A DNA stretch of 60,773 bases from Halieaceae bacterium. Lineage in GTDB: Bacteria > Pseudomonadota > Gammaproteobacteria > Pseudomonadales > Halieaceae. Shown here in pieces: positions 1 through 8,237 of the stretch. The translations under genes were made by a program, and so were the position numbers. The stretch spans positions 1 through 60,773 of the forward strand of contig JADGEN010000012.1 of assembly GCA_016744355.1 (NCBI GenBank), in the 5' to 3' direction. The stretch's first letter is position 1; each line of letters begins with the position of its first letter. The notes beneath the pieces were generated by a model, which had not been told where the DNA came from, did no database searches, and saw only the letters and a program-made list of their open reading frames with translations.

Positions 1-1260
1 GGTCTGTGGGCCTACGAAAAGCTTGGCAAGGTCGTCGCCTCGGAAAAACACGAGGCACTGAGCGTAGAGGAGCTGCGGGCGCGGGAACCGCACCTGAACA
101 CGGATGATATTGCCGGGGCTGTCTGCTACCCCGAATACCTTACTGATGATGCGCGCCTGACGCTGGCAAATATACGCAGTGCAGGGGCGGCCGGGGCGAG
201 TGTTGCGAGCTATGCGGCGGCTACAAAGATGCTGTGCGAAGCTGGGCAGGTCTGCGGTGTCATTGTTGAAGGGCAGCTAGAGGGAGAGACGCTATCAGCC
301 ACGATCAGGGCACGAACGGTTGTCAACGCTGCGGGTCCGTGGGTTGACGCTATTCGAGCGCTGGAGGACGGCAATGCAGCGCCAAAACTACAGCTCACCA
401 AAGGTATTCACGTGGTCTTTAGGCGCGACCGTTTCCCTGTTAATAGCAGCGTTGTCATGACCGCGCCTGACAAGCGGGTCATATTCACCTGCCCGCGCGG
501 AGACTATGTCTACATCGGCACTACAGATACGTTTTATCCTGAGACAGATTATTGGCCAAAAATTGAAGCCGAAGACATTGATTATTTAATGGAAGTGACC
601 AATCAGCATTTTAATATGGAGCCGCTGTCGCATGATGACATCGTCTCGGTCTGGTCGGGCGTGCGGCCGCTGTTAGGGCAAGAAGGCAAATCACCGTCGG
701 AGATTTCCCGCAAGGATGAAATTCTCGAGGGGTCGGGTGGCGTTCTATCGATGGCCGGGGGCAAGCTAACGGCCTATAGAGTGATGGCCAGAAAGTTGGT
801 TGATATGTGTGAAATTCGATTGGGTCGAACTCCCGCGAGTTGCTCGACGGCAGAGGAGGTTCTTCCCGGTGGTAATCTCGATGGCACATTCATTGAATTT
901 CAGCAGCGCCTCGAGGAAAAAGGTCTTGACAGTAGTGACGCTGAGCGCCTGACTCGACTCTACGGATCCGAAGCGACAGAGATTCTTGCTAGTGGCGCTG
1001 ACCTGAAGGCTGAAGTAGAGTTTGCGGTGCTCTGTGAAGGCGCGCTAACCCTGGAAGACTATTGGGTGCGACGCAGTGCACGGGCGCGATTCGACGCTGA
1101 GGGCGGTACCGATTGCCTGGTTCCGGCAGCAGCCGTTATGGCGCCATTACTGAGCTGGTCAAAGGAAGAGTGTGACCGTCAGGTCAAGGCCTGTGTTGCG
1201 ATCCGCGAGCGAGAAATGTCAGCAGTCACAAAAACAAAAATACACGCCCAGCAGGCGTAA
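1..1260 (+). CDS. glpD: FAD-dependent glycerol-3-phosphate dehydrogenase, 5'-truncated
   Basis: The frame is open from the first base, so the N-terminal FAD-binding part lies outside the window. What remains is the substrate/FAD domain and the C-terminal DAO_C domain of the GlpD/GlpA family. Visible family motifs include VVNAAGPWVDAIR, KGIHVVF, GTTDTFY and WSGVRPLL, followed by GGKLTAYRVMA near the flavin. The enzyme oxidises sn-glycerol 3-phosphate to dihydroxyacetone phosphate, passing electrons to the quinone pool at the inner membrane. It ends 25 bp before an alkylglycerone-phosphate-synthase-like gene and a glycerol-kinase-like gene, so it is the first visible gene of a glycerol or glyceryl-ether operon. 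Family assignment is firm; the exact physiological substrate is not, because the neighbours are unusual for a plain glp operon. Confidence 0.88.
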   Translation, partial: GLWAYEKLGKVVASEKHEALSVEELRAREPHLNTDDIAGAVCYPEYLTDDARLTLANIRSAGAAGASVASYAAATKMLCEAGQVCGVIVEGQLEGETLSATIRARTVVNAAGPWVDAIRALEDGNAAPKLQLTKGIHVVFRRDRFPVNSSVVMTAPDKRVIFTCPRGDYVYIGTTDTFYPETDYWPKIEAEDIDYLMEVTNQHFNMEPLSHDDIVSVWSGVRPLLGQEGKSPSEISRKDEILEGSGGVLSMAGGKLTAYRVMARKLVDMCEIRLGRTPASCSTAEEVLPGGNLDGTFIEFQQRLEEKGLDSSDAERLTRLYGSEATEILASGADLKAEVEFAVLCEGALTLEDYWVRRSARARFDAEGGTDCLVPAAAVMAPLLSWSKEECDRQVKACVAIREREMSAVTKTKIHAQQA

Positions 1261-1285
1261 ATTTCGGTAACAGGGAGTTATAAGT

Positions 1286-2686
1286 ATGGCAGTTTTAGAT
1301 CAATTGAGCGCTTCGTTAGGGGCAGACAAGGTATTAACGGATGAGGCTTCGCTTCAATCACGGCGCCACGACTATTGGTTTCTTAGCGCGTTAAACGAAT
1401 TCCAGGGTCGCAACGTACCCACTCCACTGTGTATCGTTCGCCCGATTAACGTTGATGATGTTGTTGCGGCAGTCAATATCTGTCGCGAAGCGGGCGTTGC
1501 ACTGATCACCTTTGGCCTTGGTAGTGGGGTCTGCGGCGGAGTCATTGCAGCGCCAGAGAGCGTGCTACTCGACATGAGTTCGATGGACAGTGTCCGCGAC
1601 ATCGACCCGATTAACATGTTGGCCAGTTTTGATGCCGGTCATAATGGGGGGGCTGCCGAAGCGGCCGTTGCCAAAAAAGGTATGACGATCGGAAATTTTC
1701 CGCAGTCAATTGATCTTTCTACCGTCGGTGGCTGGGTTGCGACCCGGGCCTCAGGACAGTTTTCGTCCGTGTACGGTAACACCGAAGATATCGTGTATAG
1801 CATAGAAGCGGTTATGCCCGATGGGTCAGTGGTGAATTTTGGGAAAGCACCCCGCGCCTCTGCAGGCCCCGACCTTCGGCATCTGATGTTGGGGAGTGAA
1901 GGAACCCTGGGTGTGATTACGGGAGTCACTTTTTCTCTACGACGTCAGGCCGAAAAACGAGTCTCACAGTCATTCTACGCCCCGGATATGATCACCGGCC
2001 TGGAAGCTCAGCGACAGATAGTGCAACAAGACTGGGCGGTGCCCGTGATGAGGTTATACGACGAAGTGGAATCGGCGCGCCAGGCGGGTGATCATCATCG
2101 CGATGGTTACAGTGTTCTTATGCTGGTTCACGAGGGCCCGGCATCACGTGTCGACCTTGAAGTTGGCGAGGTGCGCGCAATAGCGTTGGAAGCAGGTCTC
2201 GAAGAGGCTCCGGCGGCGATCACTGAAGGCTGGCTGGAACATCGCAACCATGTACCTTCATGGGAAGACCTGCTTTCAAAAGGCCTGGTGGTCGATACCA
2301 TTGAAATATCCGCCCCGTGGACCCGCATAGGCGATGTCTACAATGAGGCAGTCGCGGCGCTCAAATCAGTACCACATAACTTGTTTGGCTCGGCGCACAG
2401 CTCTCACGTTTACAGAAGCGGTATCAACCTCTATTTTACTTTCGTCGCCCAGCCTGCCGATGAGACCGAAATGGCGCAGACCTACCTGGCAAGCTGGAAC
2501 GCTGTGCTGGAAGCGACGGCCGCGAATGGCGGTGGCATCGCTCATCACCACGGTATCGGTCGTGTGCGAAAGAATCATTTGGCGGCAGACTTGGGTGACA
2601 CTGGCGTTGCGGTTTTACGTGCGGTGAAATCTGCCCTGGATCCCGAGGGCATAATGAACCCAGGAGTGTTGTTACCCGATGCCTGA
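1286..2686 (+). CDS. FAD-binding oxidase, alkylglycerone-phosphate-synthase-like
   Basis: The 466-residue protein has an N-terminal FAD_binding_4 (PCMH-type) domain and a C-terminal FAD-oxidase domain. The flavin-binding stretch reads FGLGSGVCGGV near residue 80, and LMLGSEGTLGVITGVTF near residue 205 is typical of the AGPS/GlcD superfamily. Near the C-terminus GGGIAHHHGIGRVR contains the His triplet characteristic of alkyldihydroxyacetonephosphate synthase. That enzyme exchanges an acyl chain for a fatty alcohol to make ether lipids; bacterial homologues may do this or act as glycolate/lactate-type oxidases. The ATG follows AGGGAG at a good distance. It lies between glpD and an FGGY kinase and overlaps the kinase by 8 bp, so the three are probably co-translated and share a three-carbon or ether-glycerol substrate. 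That joint role is an inference. Confidence 0.8.
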   Translation: MAVLDQLSASLGADKVLTDEASLQSRRHDYWFLSALNEFQGRNVPTPLCIVRPINVDDVVAAVNICREAGVALITFGLGSGVCGGVIAAPESVLLDMSSMDSVRDIDPINMLASFDAGHNGGAAEAAVAKKGMTIGNFPQSIDLSTVGGWVATRASGQFSSVYGNTEDIVYSIEAVMPDGSVVNFGKAPRASAGPDLRHLMLGSEGTLGVITGVTFSLRRQAEKRVSQSFYAPDMITGLEAQRQIVQQDWAVPVMRLYDEVESARQAGDHHRDGYSVLMLVHEGPASRVDLEVGEVRAIALEAGLEEAPAAITEGWLEHRNHVPSWEDLLSKGLVVDTIEISAPWTRIGDVYNEAVAALKSVPHNLFGSAHSSHVYRSGINLYFTFVAQPADETEMAQTYLASWNAVLEATAANGGGIAHHHGIGRVRKNHLAADLGDTGVAVLRAVKSALDPEGIMNPGVLLPDA

Positions 2687-4127
2687 TTGCATTCTTGCAC
2701 TCGATTTGGGCACCACAAGTGTGCGTGCGATGGTGGTCGATGCGTCGGGTAAGCCCCTGTCTATCGCCATGCGTTCGAACAAAATGGACTATCCTGCACC
2801 GGGTTTGGTTGAGCAGGACCCCGAAAATTTGTGGACGAATGTTCTCGATGCAAAAAAACAGGCGTTGGCAGATGCGCGGCTGACGCCGGCCGATATCTGC
2901 ACTATAGGTGTTGCTGCGCAGCGAGCAAGCCTAGTGGTCTGGGACAAAAAAACACTATTACCATTGGCGCCTATTATTAGTTGGCAGGACCTGCGTGGCA
3001 TAGAGGCCGCCGAAGTGCTGCAAGCTGACGGCCACCTTGTGACCCATCAGATGGCGGTCACCAAACTGGAAAGCGTGATAGACGGCATTGATAACGGACG
3101 GGCCCGCATGAGGGCGGGCCAATTGGCCTGGGGCAATGTCGATACCTTCGTTATCGCCAGGTTAACGGGCGGCAGAACACATGCCATGGATTTGTCCCAG
3201 CTCAGCGCCACCGGATATTTCAACTATGTTGATGGATTAAATGAGGGGCTGATTCTGGCACAAAACCTGGACCTTTCACTATTCCCAAGCATTGGTGATA
3301 CCGCTCAAAATTATGGTGATACTGCCTTGGAAATATTTGGGGCGCAGACCATGATCGGCGCGATTGTAGCCGATCAGCAAGGTGCGATGATTGCACAGGG
3401 CTGTAACAAAGTTGGGTTGGGTAAGGTGACCTACGGTACCTCAGGCACCATCGATATCAATACGGGAACGGAGATAAAACTCGCTGGCGGAGCCTATCCA
3501 ATGGTGTTGCGTAATCAGGGAGAGCAGATTGAATATCTCCTCGAAGGCATGGTCATTACGGCAGGGGCCATGTTCGATTGGCTTGCGGGCGGTCTGGAGC
3601 TTGTTGAGAGTTCCCAGGAGACTGCGGCAATTGCGGCAAGCGTCCCTGACAGCGGTGGTGTGTTTGTGTTGCCGGCCCTGCAGGGGCTGGGTTCGCCTTA
3701 TGGCAATCCCGAGCAGCGCGCTGTGATAGGTGGTTTGTCCAGAGGGTCTACAAAAGGCCACGTGGTGCGCGCCGCATTTGAAGGTGTTGCATCCCGCGTC
3801 CGTGAGGCATTTGACCAGGTTTATGTTGATGCTCCGGAGCTGGAGCGCCCACAAAGCCTGCGTGTAGATGGCGGTGCAACCCGCAATAACATGTTGATGC
3901 AGATTCAGGCCGATATTCTGGGCCTGCCGGTTGAACGGCATGCAGTGGCAGAGGCAACCGCACTGGGGGCGGCAATTTGTGCTGGCGAGACCGCGGGCAT
4001 GTGGGATGCTGAAATGGGCGCGAGTCTGCGCCGGGTAGACAGAACATTTGAACCGCAATGGTCGGATGACCAGCGCGAATCATTCTTTGAGAACTGGCGT
4101 CAGGCAACAGCGAGTAGCGTAAACTAG
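2679..4127 (+). CDS. FGGY-family carbohydrate kinase (glycerol-kinase-like)
   Basis: This is a 482-residue sugar/polyol kinase with the two actin-like FGGY domains. The N-terminal phosphate loop is LALDLGTTSVRAMVVD. The second-domain ATP motif is GKVTYGTSGTIDINTG, and DGGATRNNMLMQIQADIL followed by ATALGAAICAG matches the FGGY C-terminal signature. It transfers phosphate from ATP to a polyol. With glpD upstream, glycerol or a glycerol-like compound is the likeliest substrate, but it is not a close copy of GlpK and the substrate should stay open. Its ATG lies inside the end of the preceding flavoprotein gene (8 bp overlap), indicating translational coupling. It is convergent with the alkyl-sulfatase gene, 25 bp away, and no obvious terminator hairpin is seen in that gap. 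Confidence 0.85.
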   Translation: MPDCILALDLGTTSVRAMVVDASGKPLSIAMRSNKMDYPAPGLVEQDPENLWTNVLDAKKQALADARLTPADICTIGVAAQRASLVVWDKKTLLPLAPIISWQDLRGIEAAEVLQADGHLVTHQMAVTKLESVIDGIDNGRARMRAGQLAWGNVDTFVIARLTGGRTHAMDLSQLSATGYFNYVDGLNEGLILAQNLDLSLFPSIGDTAQNYGDTALEIFGAQTMIGAIVADQQGAMIAQGCNKVGLGKVTYGTSGTIDINTGTEIKLAGGAYPMVLRNQGEQIEYLLEGMVITAGAMFDWLAGGLELVESSQETAAIAASVPDSGGVFVLPALQGLGSPYGNPEQRAVIGGLSRGSTKGHVVRAAFEGVASRVREAFDQVYVDAPELERPQSLRVDGGATRNNMLMQIQADILGLPVERHAVAEATALGAAICAGETAGMWDAEMGASLRRVDRTFEPQWSDDQRESFFENWRQATASSVN

Positions 4128-4152
4128 ATAGCGGGTTCCGATCCTGGCCCAT

Positions 4153-5922
4153 TCACCGCACGTGCATGAAAAACCCGGTTTGTTCAAGGTCCAGATAGGT
4201 GATTAGCTCAGCGAGTACTTTGGTGTCTCCCTGGCCACTTGCCGCGTCACCGCCAAGAATAGCGCGCAATTGGCTCTGTGCCAGGCTGACCGCAGGCATA
4301 CCTTTTGGCAGCGGCTGCTGTTTGATTTCGAGGATGCTGTTCCTCAGTTCCACCGTGTAACTATCGCCGGTATCGGTAAAACTAATTCCCAGAGAAAGAC
4401 GCTTGTCGCCCGCTTTATCTGCGTCCACCTGATAGCGCCAGGACGCCAATATTTCCGCGCCTGTCATCTTGGCCTGCGCTACGGCCATGCCGCCTTTCAT
4501 CACCCGCGCCGGATTAATCTTACCTTCCAGTTCCAGCGCGCCTTTGAGATACCAGGCCCGGGCGATGGTATTGATTTCCTCATAGCCACGCTGGCGCAGG
4601 CTGGCCGCCTTCAGGTAGCGTGCGTCCCAATCATCATGATTGATACGTACCAGCATCTGGGTCAGTTCAGCGGCGAATTGCCCGTCCCCTGCGGCAAATG
4701 CCTTTTGTGCCTCGGCCATTACCTTGTCGCGTCCACCCATCAGTTCCACGAATCGCCGCGCTTTCTCCACGGGCTCAGTGGGCAACAGGTCTGTAGCATC
4801 GCCGTTAAACCAGCTAACCCAGCCGGTATAGATCTCCGGTGCGATAATCCACGGAGTGCCGTACATGGGTCGCGTATAAGGTGGTTTATCGAGGTAAGCT
4901 GGCAATTCCTTGAATTTATGTTGAAGTTCGTCGGGGGTGTAGCCCTTATTGATATACCTGATGCTCTGGTCCCACAGATACTGGATTGCATCACGACTGG
5001 CGGTGACTGCTTCCTGGATCTCGTCACGGCCCTGCATCGGCATGATATGTGAGCCCAGCAACCACTCAGGCTGGATAGTTCGGACGGTGTCCAGCGCCTT
5101 CAGGTAGTTCTCGGGTAAGCGCGGCTTGGAGCCACGTATGGAATGCACGTTGGCCAGCGCGTAGAAGAATTCGTCGCCAATGAGAACCATATCGAACTCG
5201 GGGATTTGCAGGCCAAACTCGGAGATAGCCTCTCCGCCGGTGTAGAACACTTTGATTTTGATCCCGGCTATCTCCAATTCGGTATCTTCGCTGAAGGTAT
5301 CGGTGGGGGGGATGTAGCCGGACTTGCCTCCCAGGAGCTTGGGCGAACAACAACCGTGGTAATGTTTTTCCTCAGGTTGCAGCAAATCAGGGCCGTAGTA
5401 AAACACGCCCATCAGCTGGCGCGGCAGGATGGCCCCAAATTCATTAGCGATCTCTTCTTCAAAATTATCCCAGGCATAAATTTTTACACTGCCATCAGCT
5501 ATCTGCTCTGGCGTCACTAGCGCCGAAGTGCCACTGTAATGATCGGAGTGGTGATGGGAGTAGAAAATAGCCTTGATCGGTTTATCTGATATCTTGCGAA
5601 TTTCCGCCGCAATAAAGGCCCCTGCCTCTTTATTGACACTGGTGTCATAGACAATGAGACCGTCCTTGCCCTCGATGATAGTGCTGTTGCCAATCCAGCC
5701 ACCGGGTACATGCACGGTCCACACAGGGTGCTTGCCAGCCTTGTAGGTGCCGGCCTGCTCCGTAAACAGCTTTTGGTGCTCCAGAAAATAATCTGGCCAA
5801 CTGCGTTCGACTTTGTAGGGGTTTTCAGTTCGCTTCTGCCCAGCGGGTGCCGCACTGGCCACCTGGCTTACGGTAACTATCAAAGTCAGAGTGGCCGTAC
5901 CAATAATTTGTATAAGATTCAT
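4153..5922 (-). CDS. Secreted alkyl/aryl-sulfatase (metallo-beta-lactamase fold)
   Basis: A 589-residue protein with a Sec signal peptide (hydrophobic residues 4-24, likely cleaved after ASA). The metallo-beta-lactamase motif HxHxDH is seen as H123-H-H-S-D-H128, followed by further metal ligands in LIGDEFFY and LLGSHIMPMQG. The middle holds the alkyl-sulfatase dimerisation helices and the last 120 residues resemble the SCP2-like C-terminal domain of SdsA1-type enzymes. Such enzymes hydrolyse primary alkyl sulfates such as dodecyl sulfate to alcohol and sulfate in the periplasm, using two zinc ions. It is the last gene of a minus-strand run of three lipoproteins, 52 bp downstream of DUF4136. 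Products could enter lipid oxidation; the link to the glycerol/ether genes opposite is only positional. Confidence 0.85.
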   Translation of the reverse strand: MNLIQIIGTATLTLIVTVSQVASAAPAGQKRTENPYKVERSWPDYFLEHQKLFTEQAGTYKAGKHPVWTVHVPGGWIGNSTIIEGKDGLIVYDTSVNKEAGAFIAAEIRKISDKPIKAIFYSHHHSDHYSGTSALVTPEQIADGSVKIYAWDNFEEEIANEFGAILPRQLMGVFYYGPDLLQPEEKHYHGCCSPKLLGGKSGYIPPTDTFSEDTELEIAGIKIKVFYTGGEAISEFGLQIPEFDMVLIGDEFFYALANVHSIRGSKPRLPENYLKALDTVRTIQPEWLLGSHIMPMQGRDEIQEAVTASRDAIQYLWDQSIRYINKGYTPDELQHKFKELPAYLDKPPYTRPMYGTPWIIAPEIYTGWVSWFNGDATDLLPTEPVEKARRFVELMGGRDKVMAEAQKAFAAGDGQFAAELTQMLVRINHDDWDARYLKAASLRQRGYEEINTIARAWYLKGALELEGKINPARVMKGGMAVAQAKMTGAEILASWRYQVDADKAGDKRLSLGISFTDTGDSYTVELRNSILEIKQQPLPKGMPAVSLAQSQLRAILGGDAASGQGDTKVLAELITYLDLEQTGFFMHVR

Positions 5923-5974
5923 TGCTCTTATATCCTGCTTTTAGGCTATTGCAATCGTATTGACTCGGTGAAAC

Positions 5975-6598
5975 CTACAGCGGTGGAAAGTCAGCAAAGA
6001 TTAGAGCGGCAGCTTCGTTAAGTCGCTCTTCTGAGTGTTCCGTTTTGCCTTTGAGCTTGGACTGGGTCACTGCGCGCCACACGGACTGCCCGCTCGCCGG
6101 GTCGATCAAATCTACAATGAAGGTGCCCTCGGTGTAGTTTGACACTGACACCTGGGTTTGGGTGGGTGAGCAGTTCCAACAGTTATAGCCGCTGTAGCGG
6201 TTGTATCCGCCATAGCCGCGGCCGTAGCCGCCATACCCGCCGTGCATTGAAACTGACTGAGTGGAGCGCACATCGGTTTTATGTTGTGTTACTAAATGCC
6301 AGGTGAGTAGTAGGTCGGCTTTGTCGGCGTCTGCGAGAAAGGTTAGGCCTCTGTTATCGACAGCCACTCGAACGGCATCGTCAACGCGATTGCGTTGCAT
6401 GTCACTCATCTGTAATGGGTTGTCTCCTGAAACTTGGCCGGAGTTTTTGTAAAACGCGACTGTTTTAGCCTGGTGAAAATCAAACTGAGAATTGAAATCG
6501 ACCTCTGGTTTTGGCGGGCCGCTGCTGCAGGCCGAAAGTGTAAATAAACCGAGCAGGCCTATTAAGGCGAGGGGGTTGATTGTTCGTAGACGATGCAT
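5975..6598 (-). CDS. DUF4136-type lipoprotein with Gly/Tyr-rich loop
   Basis: A 207-residue lipoprotein. The N-terminal hydrophobic stretch ends in the lipobox LSAC, so Cys24 should be lipidated. The sequence VDFNSQFDFHQAKTVAFY and the later ADLLLTWHLV are typical of the DUF4136 family, whose function is unknown. A flexible Gly/Tyr-rich segment (GGYGGYGRGYGGYNRY) occupies the middle and is followed by two Cys residues (CWNC). The gene sits 32 bp downstream of the phospholipase D lipoprotein gene on the same strand, so both are likely in one transcript. A second lipoprotein with a similar Gly/Tyr loop lies at 24568-25197, which suggests a dispersed envelope lipoprotein family. Confidence 0.8.
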   Translation of the reverse strand: MHRLRTINPLALIGLLGLFTLSACSSGPPKPEVDFNSQFDFHQAKTVAFYKNSGQVSGDNPLQMSDMQRNRVDDAVRVAVDNRGLTFLADADKADLLLTWHLVTQHKTDVRSTQSVSMHGGYGGYGRGYGGYNRYSGYNCWNCSPTQTQVSVSNYTEGTFIVDLIDPASGQSVWRAVTQSKLKGKTEHSEERLNEAAALIFADFPPL

Positions 6599-6630
6599 TG
6601 TGTTCTCCAGTTTGGGTAACTACTAAATGA

Positions 6631-8196
6631 CTAAAGTTGGCTTCTGATGGGTAGCAGTCTACCCAGATTTGCCTTCAAACGCTTCCAAAAACTGGTATTG
6701 GGTTCAGTATCAAAAACTTGTTCAACGCCGTTTTCATCGAAAGTACGCCAGCGCAGTTTATCCTGATCGTTCAGGTACGCTTCGTAGCTGTACCGTGGAA
6801 TTGCGTTCCGAAAGGCATTTTCCACTGCAGTGGCCATTTCTTCAGATTCGATAATAACCCCCAGCTCGGTGTTTAGATGCGCTGAACGGGGGTCCCAGTT
6901 AAATGAGCCCATAAAAAAGTAATGCTTATCGACAATAAACGCCTTGGTGTGAAGGCTGCTCTTGGCCTCTTTGGTTCCGGCTTCTTCAGTGCCGCCTAAT
7001 TCGAGGTCTTCCTTTACTTCATAAAAGCGTACGCCATGTTGCAGTAAGGGCTTTCTTGAGGGGGCGTAGCCGCTGTGCACCAGTATGTGGTCACTAGAGG
7101 CTAGGGAATTGGTGATAATGTCAATTTGAACACCGGTGTCCTGTAGCTTCACGATATTTTTGACACCCGAGCTACGTGGCACAAAATAGGGAGAGACCAC
7201 CAGCAGCGACTCCTGAGCCTCTAAAACCGTCTGCAGCATAGGCGTGGTGATATTGTCAGCGTCCTTTGATTTGCTGGCAATTACTTTGTCGGGTGAGTCA
7301 AACACCAACTGGTAGGGCGCCCAGATAAAGCTACCATTTTCCTTGCCTATATATTTGTCCCAAGAGATTTTCACGGCGTCTGCATAGGGGCTGCTTTGAA
7401 TCTCAACAATATTTTTTCCCAACTGTTCACGCACAAAGGCCATGCGCTCGCCATTGTCGTCCTGCTGTCCGGTCACTTGTTGCATGGGCACCGCTTTACG
7501 GTGGTTCCAGTAGCGGTCAAACATGTCGGAGGTTTCATTTACAACAGGGCCAACGGCGAGCGTGTCCAGGTCGCCAAAGTTATAACCCTCGTTGTACGCA
7601 AAGTACTCTGCTGCAATATTGCGCCCACCGATAATGGTGGCCTGATTGTCTACTGTGAATGACTTGTTGTGCATGCGACGGTTTAAACGCCGGAATTGCC
7701 AAAAATCCAGAGCACGAATACCGCGACTGGCAAAGGGGTTGAACAGGCGTAGGTCTATGTTTGGGTGATCGGCAACACCCATTAGGGCCTCGTCCATACC
7801 CCCGGTGTTGATATCGTCAATTAGCAGGCGAACTTTGACGCCGCGGTCGGCAGCTTGTACCAGCGAAGCGATAAATATACGGCCAATGATGTCATTGTTA
7901 ATCATGTAGTACTGCACATCGAGGCTGCGCTGCGCGCTCTTGGCCAGCAGCAGTCGTATGGCCAGCGCGTCTATGCTATCGGGGACAAGCATAAACCCTG
8001 ATTGATCTGCTGGGTGCGCACCCAGTCCTGCAACCATTTTGGCGAGTTGAGTGTCCTGAGTATTTTTCTGTGCATAGGAGACGTCTTTCTCGGCTTCAAA
8101 ATCGACAGTGGCGCAGGCGGATGCCAGAGCGATAAACGTGATTAGAAGAAGGCGAGAGAGTTTTCTTGCCGCGAGCTGTGTGTAGCTTTTTCTAAT
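6631..8196 (-). CDS. Phospholipase D-family lipoprotein (two HKD motifs), AUU start
   Basis: The first in-frame ATG (8035-8037) would remove the N-terminus, yet the reading frame stays open upstream to a stop at 8209-8211. That upstream part encodes a lipoprotein signal: a basic start, LLLITFIALASAC, then charged residues. The stretch contains no ATG, GTG or TTG before the signal; the only well-placed initiator is ATT at 8194-8196, with GGAG 7 nt upstream. With this start the protein has 521 residues. Two PLD motifs are present, H176-x-K178-x4-D183 and H415-x-K417-x4-D422, each followed by the usual G-S/G-N region (IIGGRNIAAEY, FMGSFNWDPRS). Members are cardiolipin-synthase-like phosphatidyltransferases or phospholipases of the envelope. 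A sequencing error hiding an ATG is the main alternative. Confidence 0.88.
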   Translation of the reverse strand: MRKSYTQLAARKLSRLLLITFIALASACATVDFEAEKDVSYAQKNTQDTQLAKMVAGLGAHPADQSGFMLVPDSIDALAIRLLLAKSAQRSLDVQYYMINNDIIGRIFIASLVQAADRGVKVRLLIDDINTGGMDEALMGVADHPNIDLRLFNPFASRGIRALDFWQFRRLNRRMHNKSFTVDNQATIIGGRNIAAEYFAYNEGYNFGDLDTLAVGPVVNETSDMFDRYWNHRKAVPMQQVTGQQDDNGERMAFVREQLGKNIVEIQSSPYADAVKISWDKYIGKENGSFIWAPYQLVFDSPDKVIASKSKDADNITTPMLQTVLEAQESLLVVSPYFVPRSSGVKNIVKLQDTGVQIDIITNSLASSDHILVHSGYAPSRKPLLQHGVRFYEVKEDLELGGTEEAGTKEAKSSLHTKAFIVDKHYFFMGSFNWDPRSAHLNTELGVIIESEEMATAVENAFRNAIPRYSYEAYLNDQDKLRWRTFDENGVEQVFDTEPNTSFWKRLKANLGRLLPIRSQL

Positions 8197-8207
8197 GCTG
8201 TTGCTCC
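8194..8207 (-). promoter_or_regulatory. Ribosome binding site with AUU initiation codon
   Basis: On the minus strand the sequence reads GGAG (8204-8207), seven bases, then ATT (8194-8196). This decides the start of the phospholipase D lipoprotein: the codons after it encode a complete lipoprotein signal and no ATG, GTG or TTG lies between the upstream stop and the lipobox. AUU initiation is known for infC and pcnB in Escherichia coli. Confidence 0.6.
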
Positions 8208-8237
8208 GTTAGCTCACTGGTCTGCAAGAGGCTTAGT

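Noticed and set aside
3441-4058. A 205-codon frame opposite the FGGY kinase gene
   Set aside because: It is antisense to a conserved coding sequence, with no signal, motif or ribosome site.
4270-5052. A 260-codon frame opposite the alkyl-sulfatase gene
   Set aside because: It mirrors a conserved coding region; the real gene is on the minus strand.
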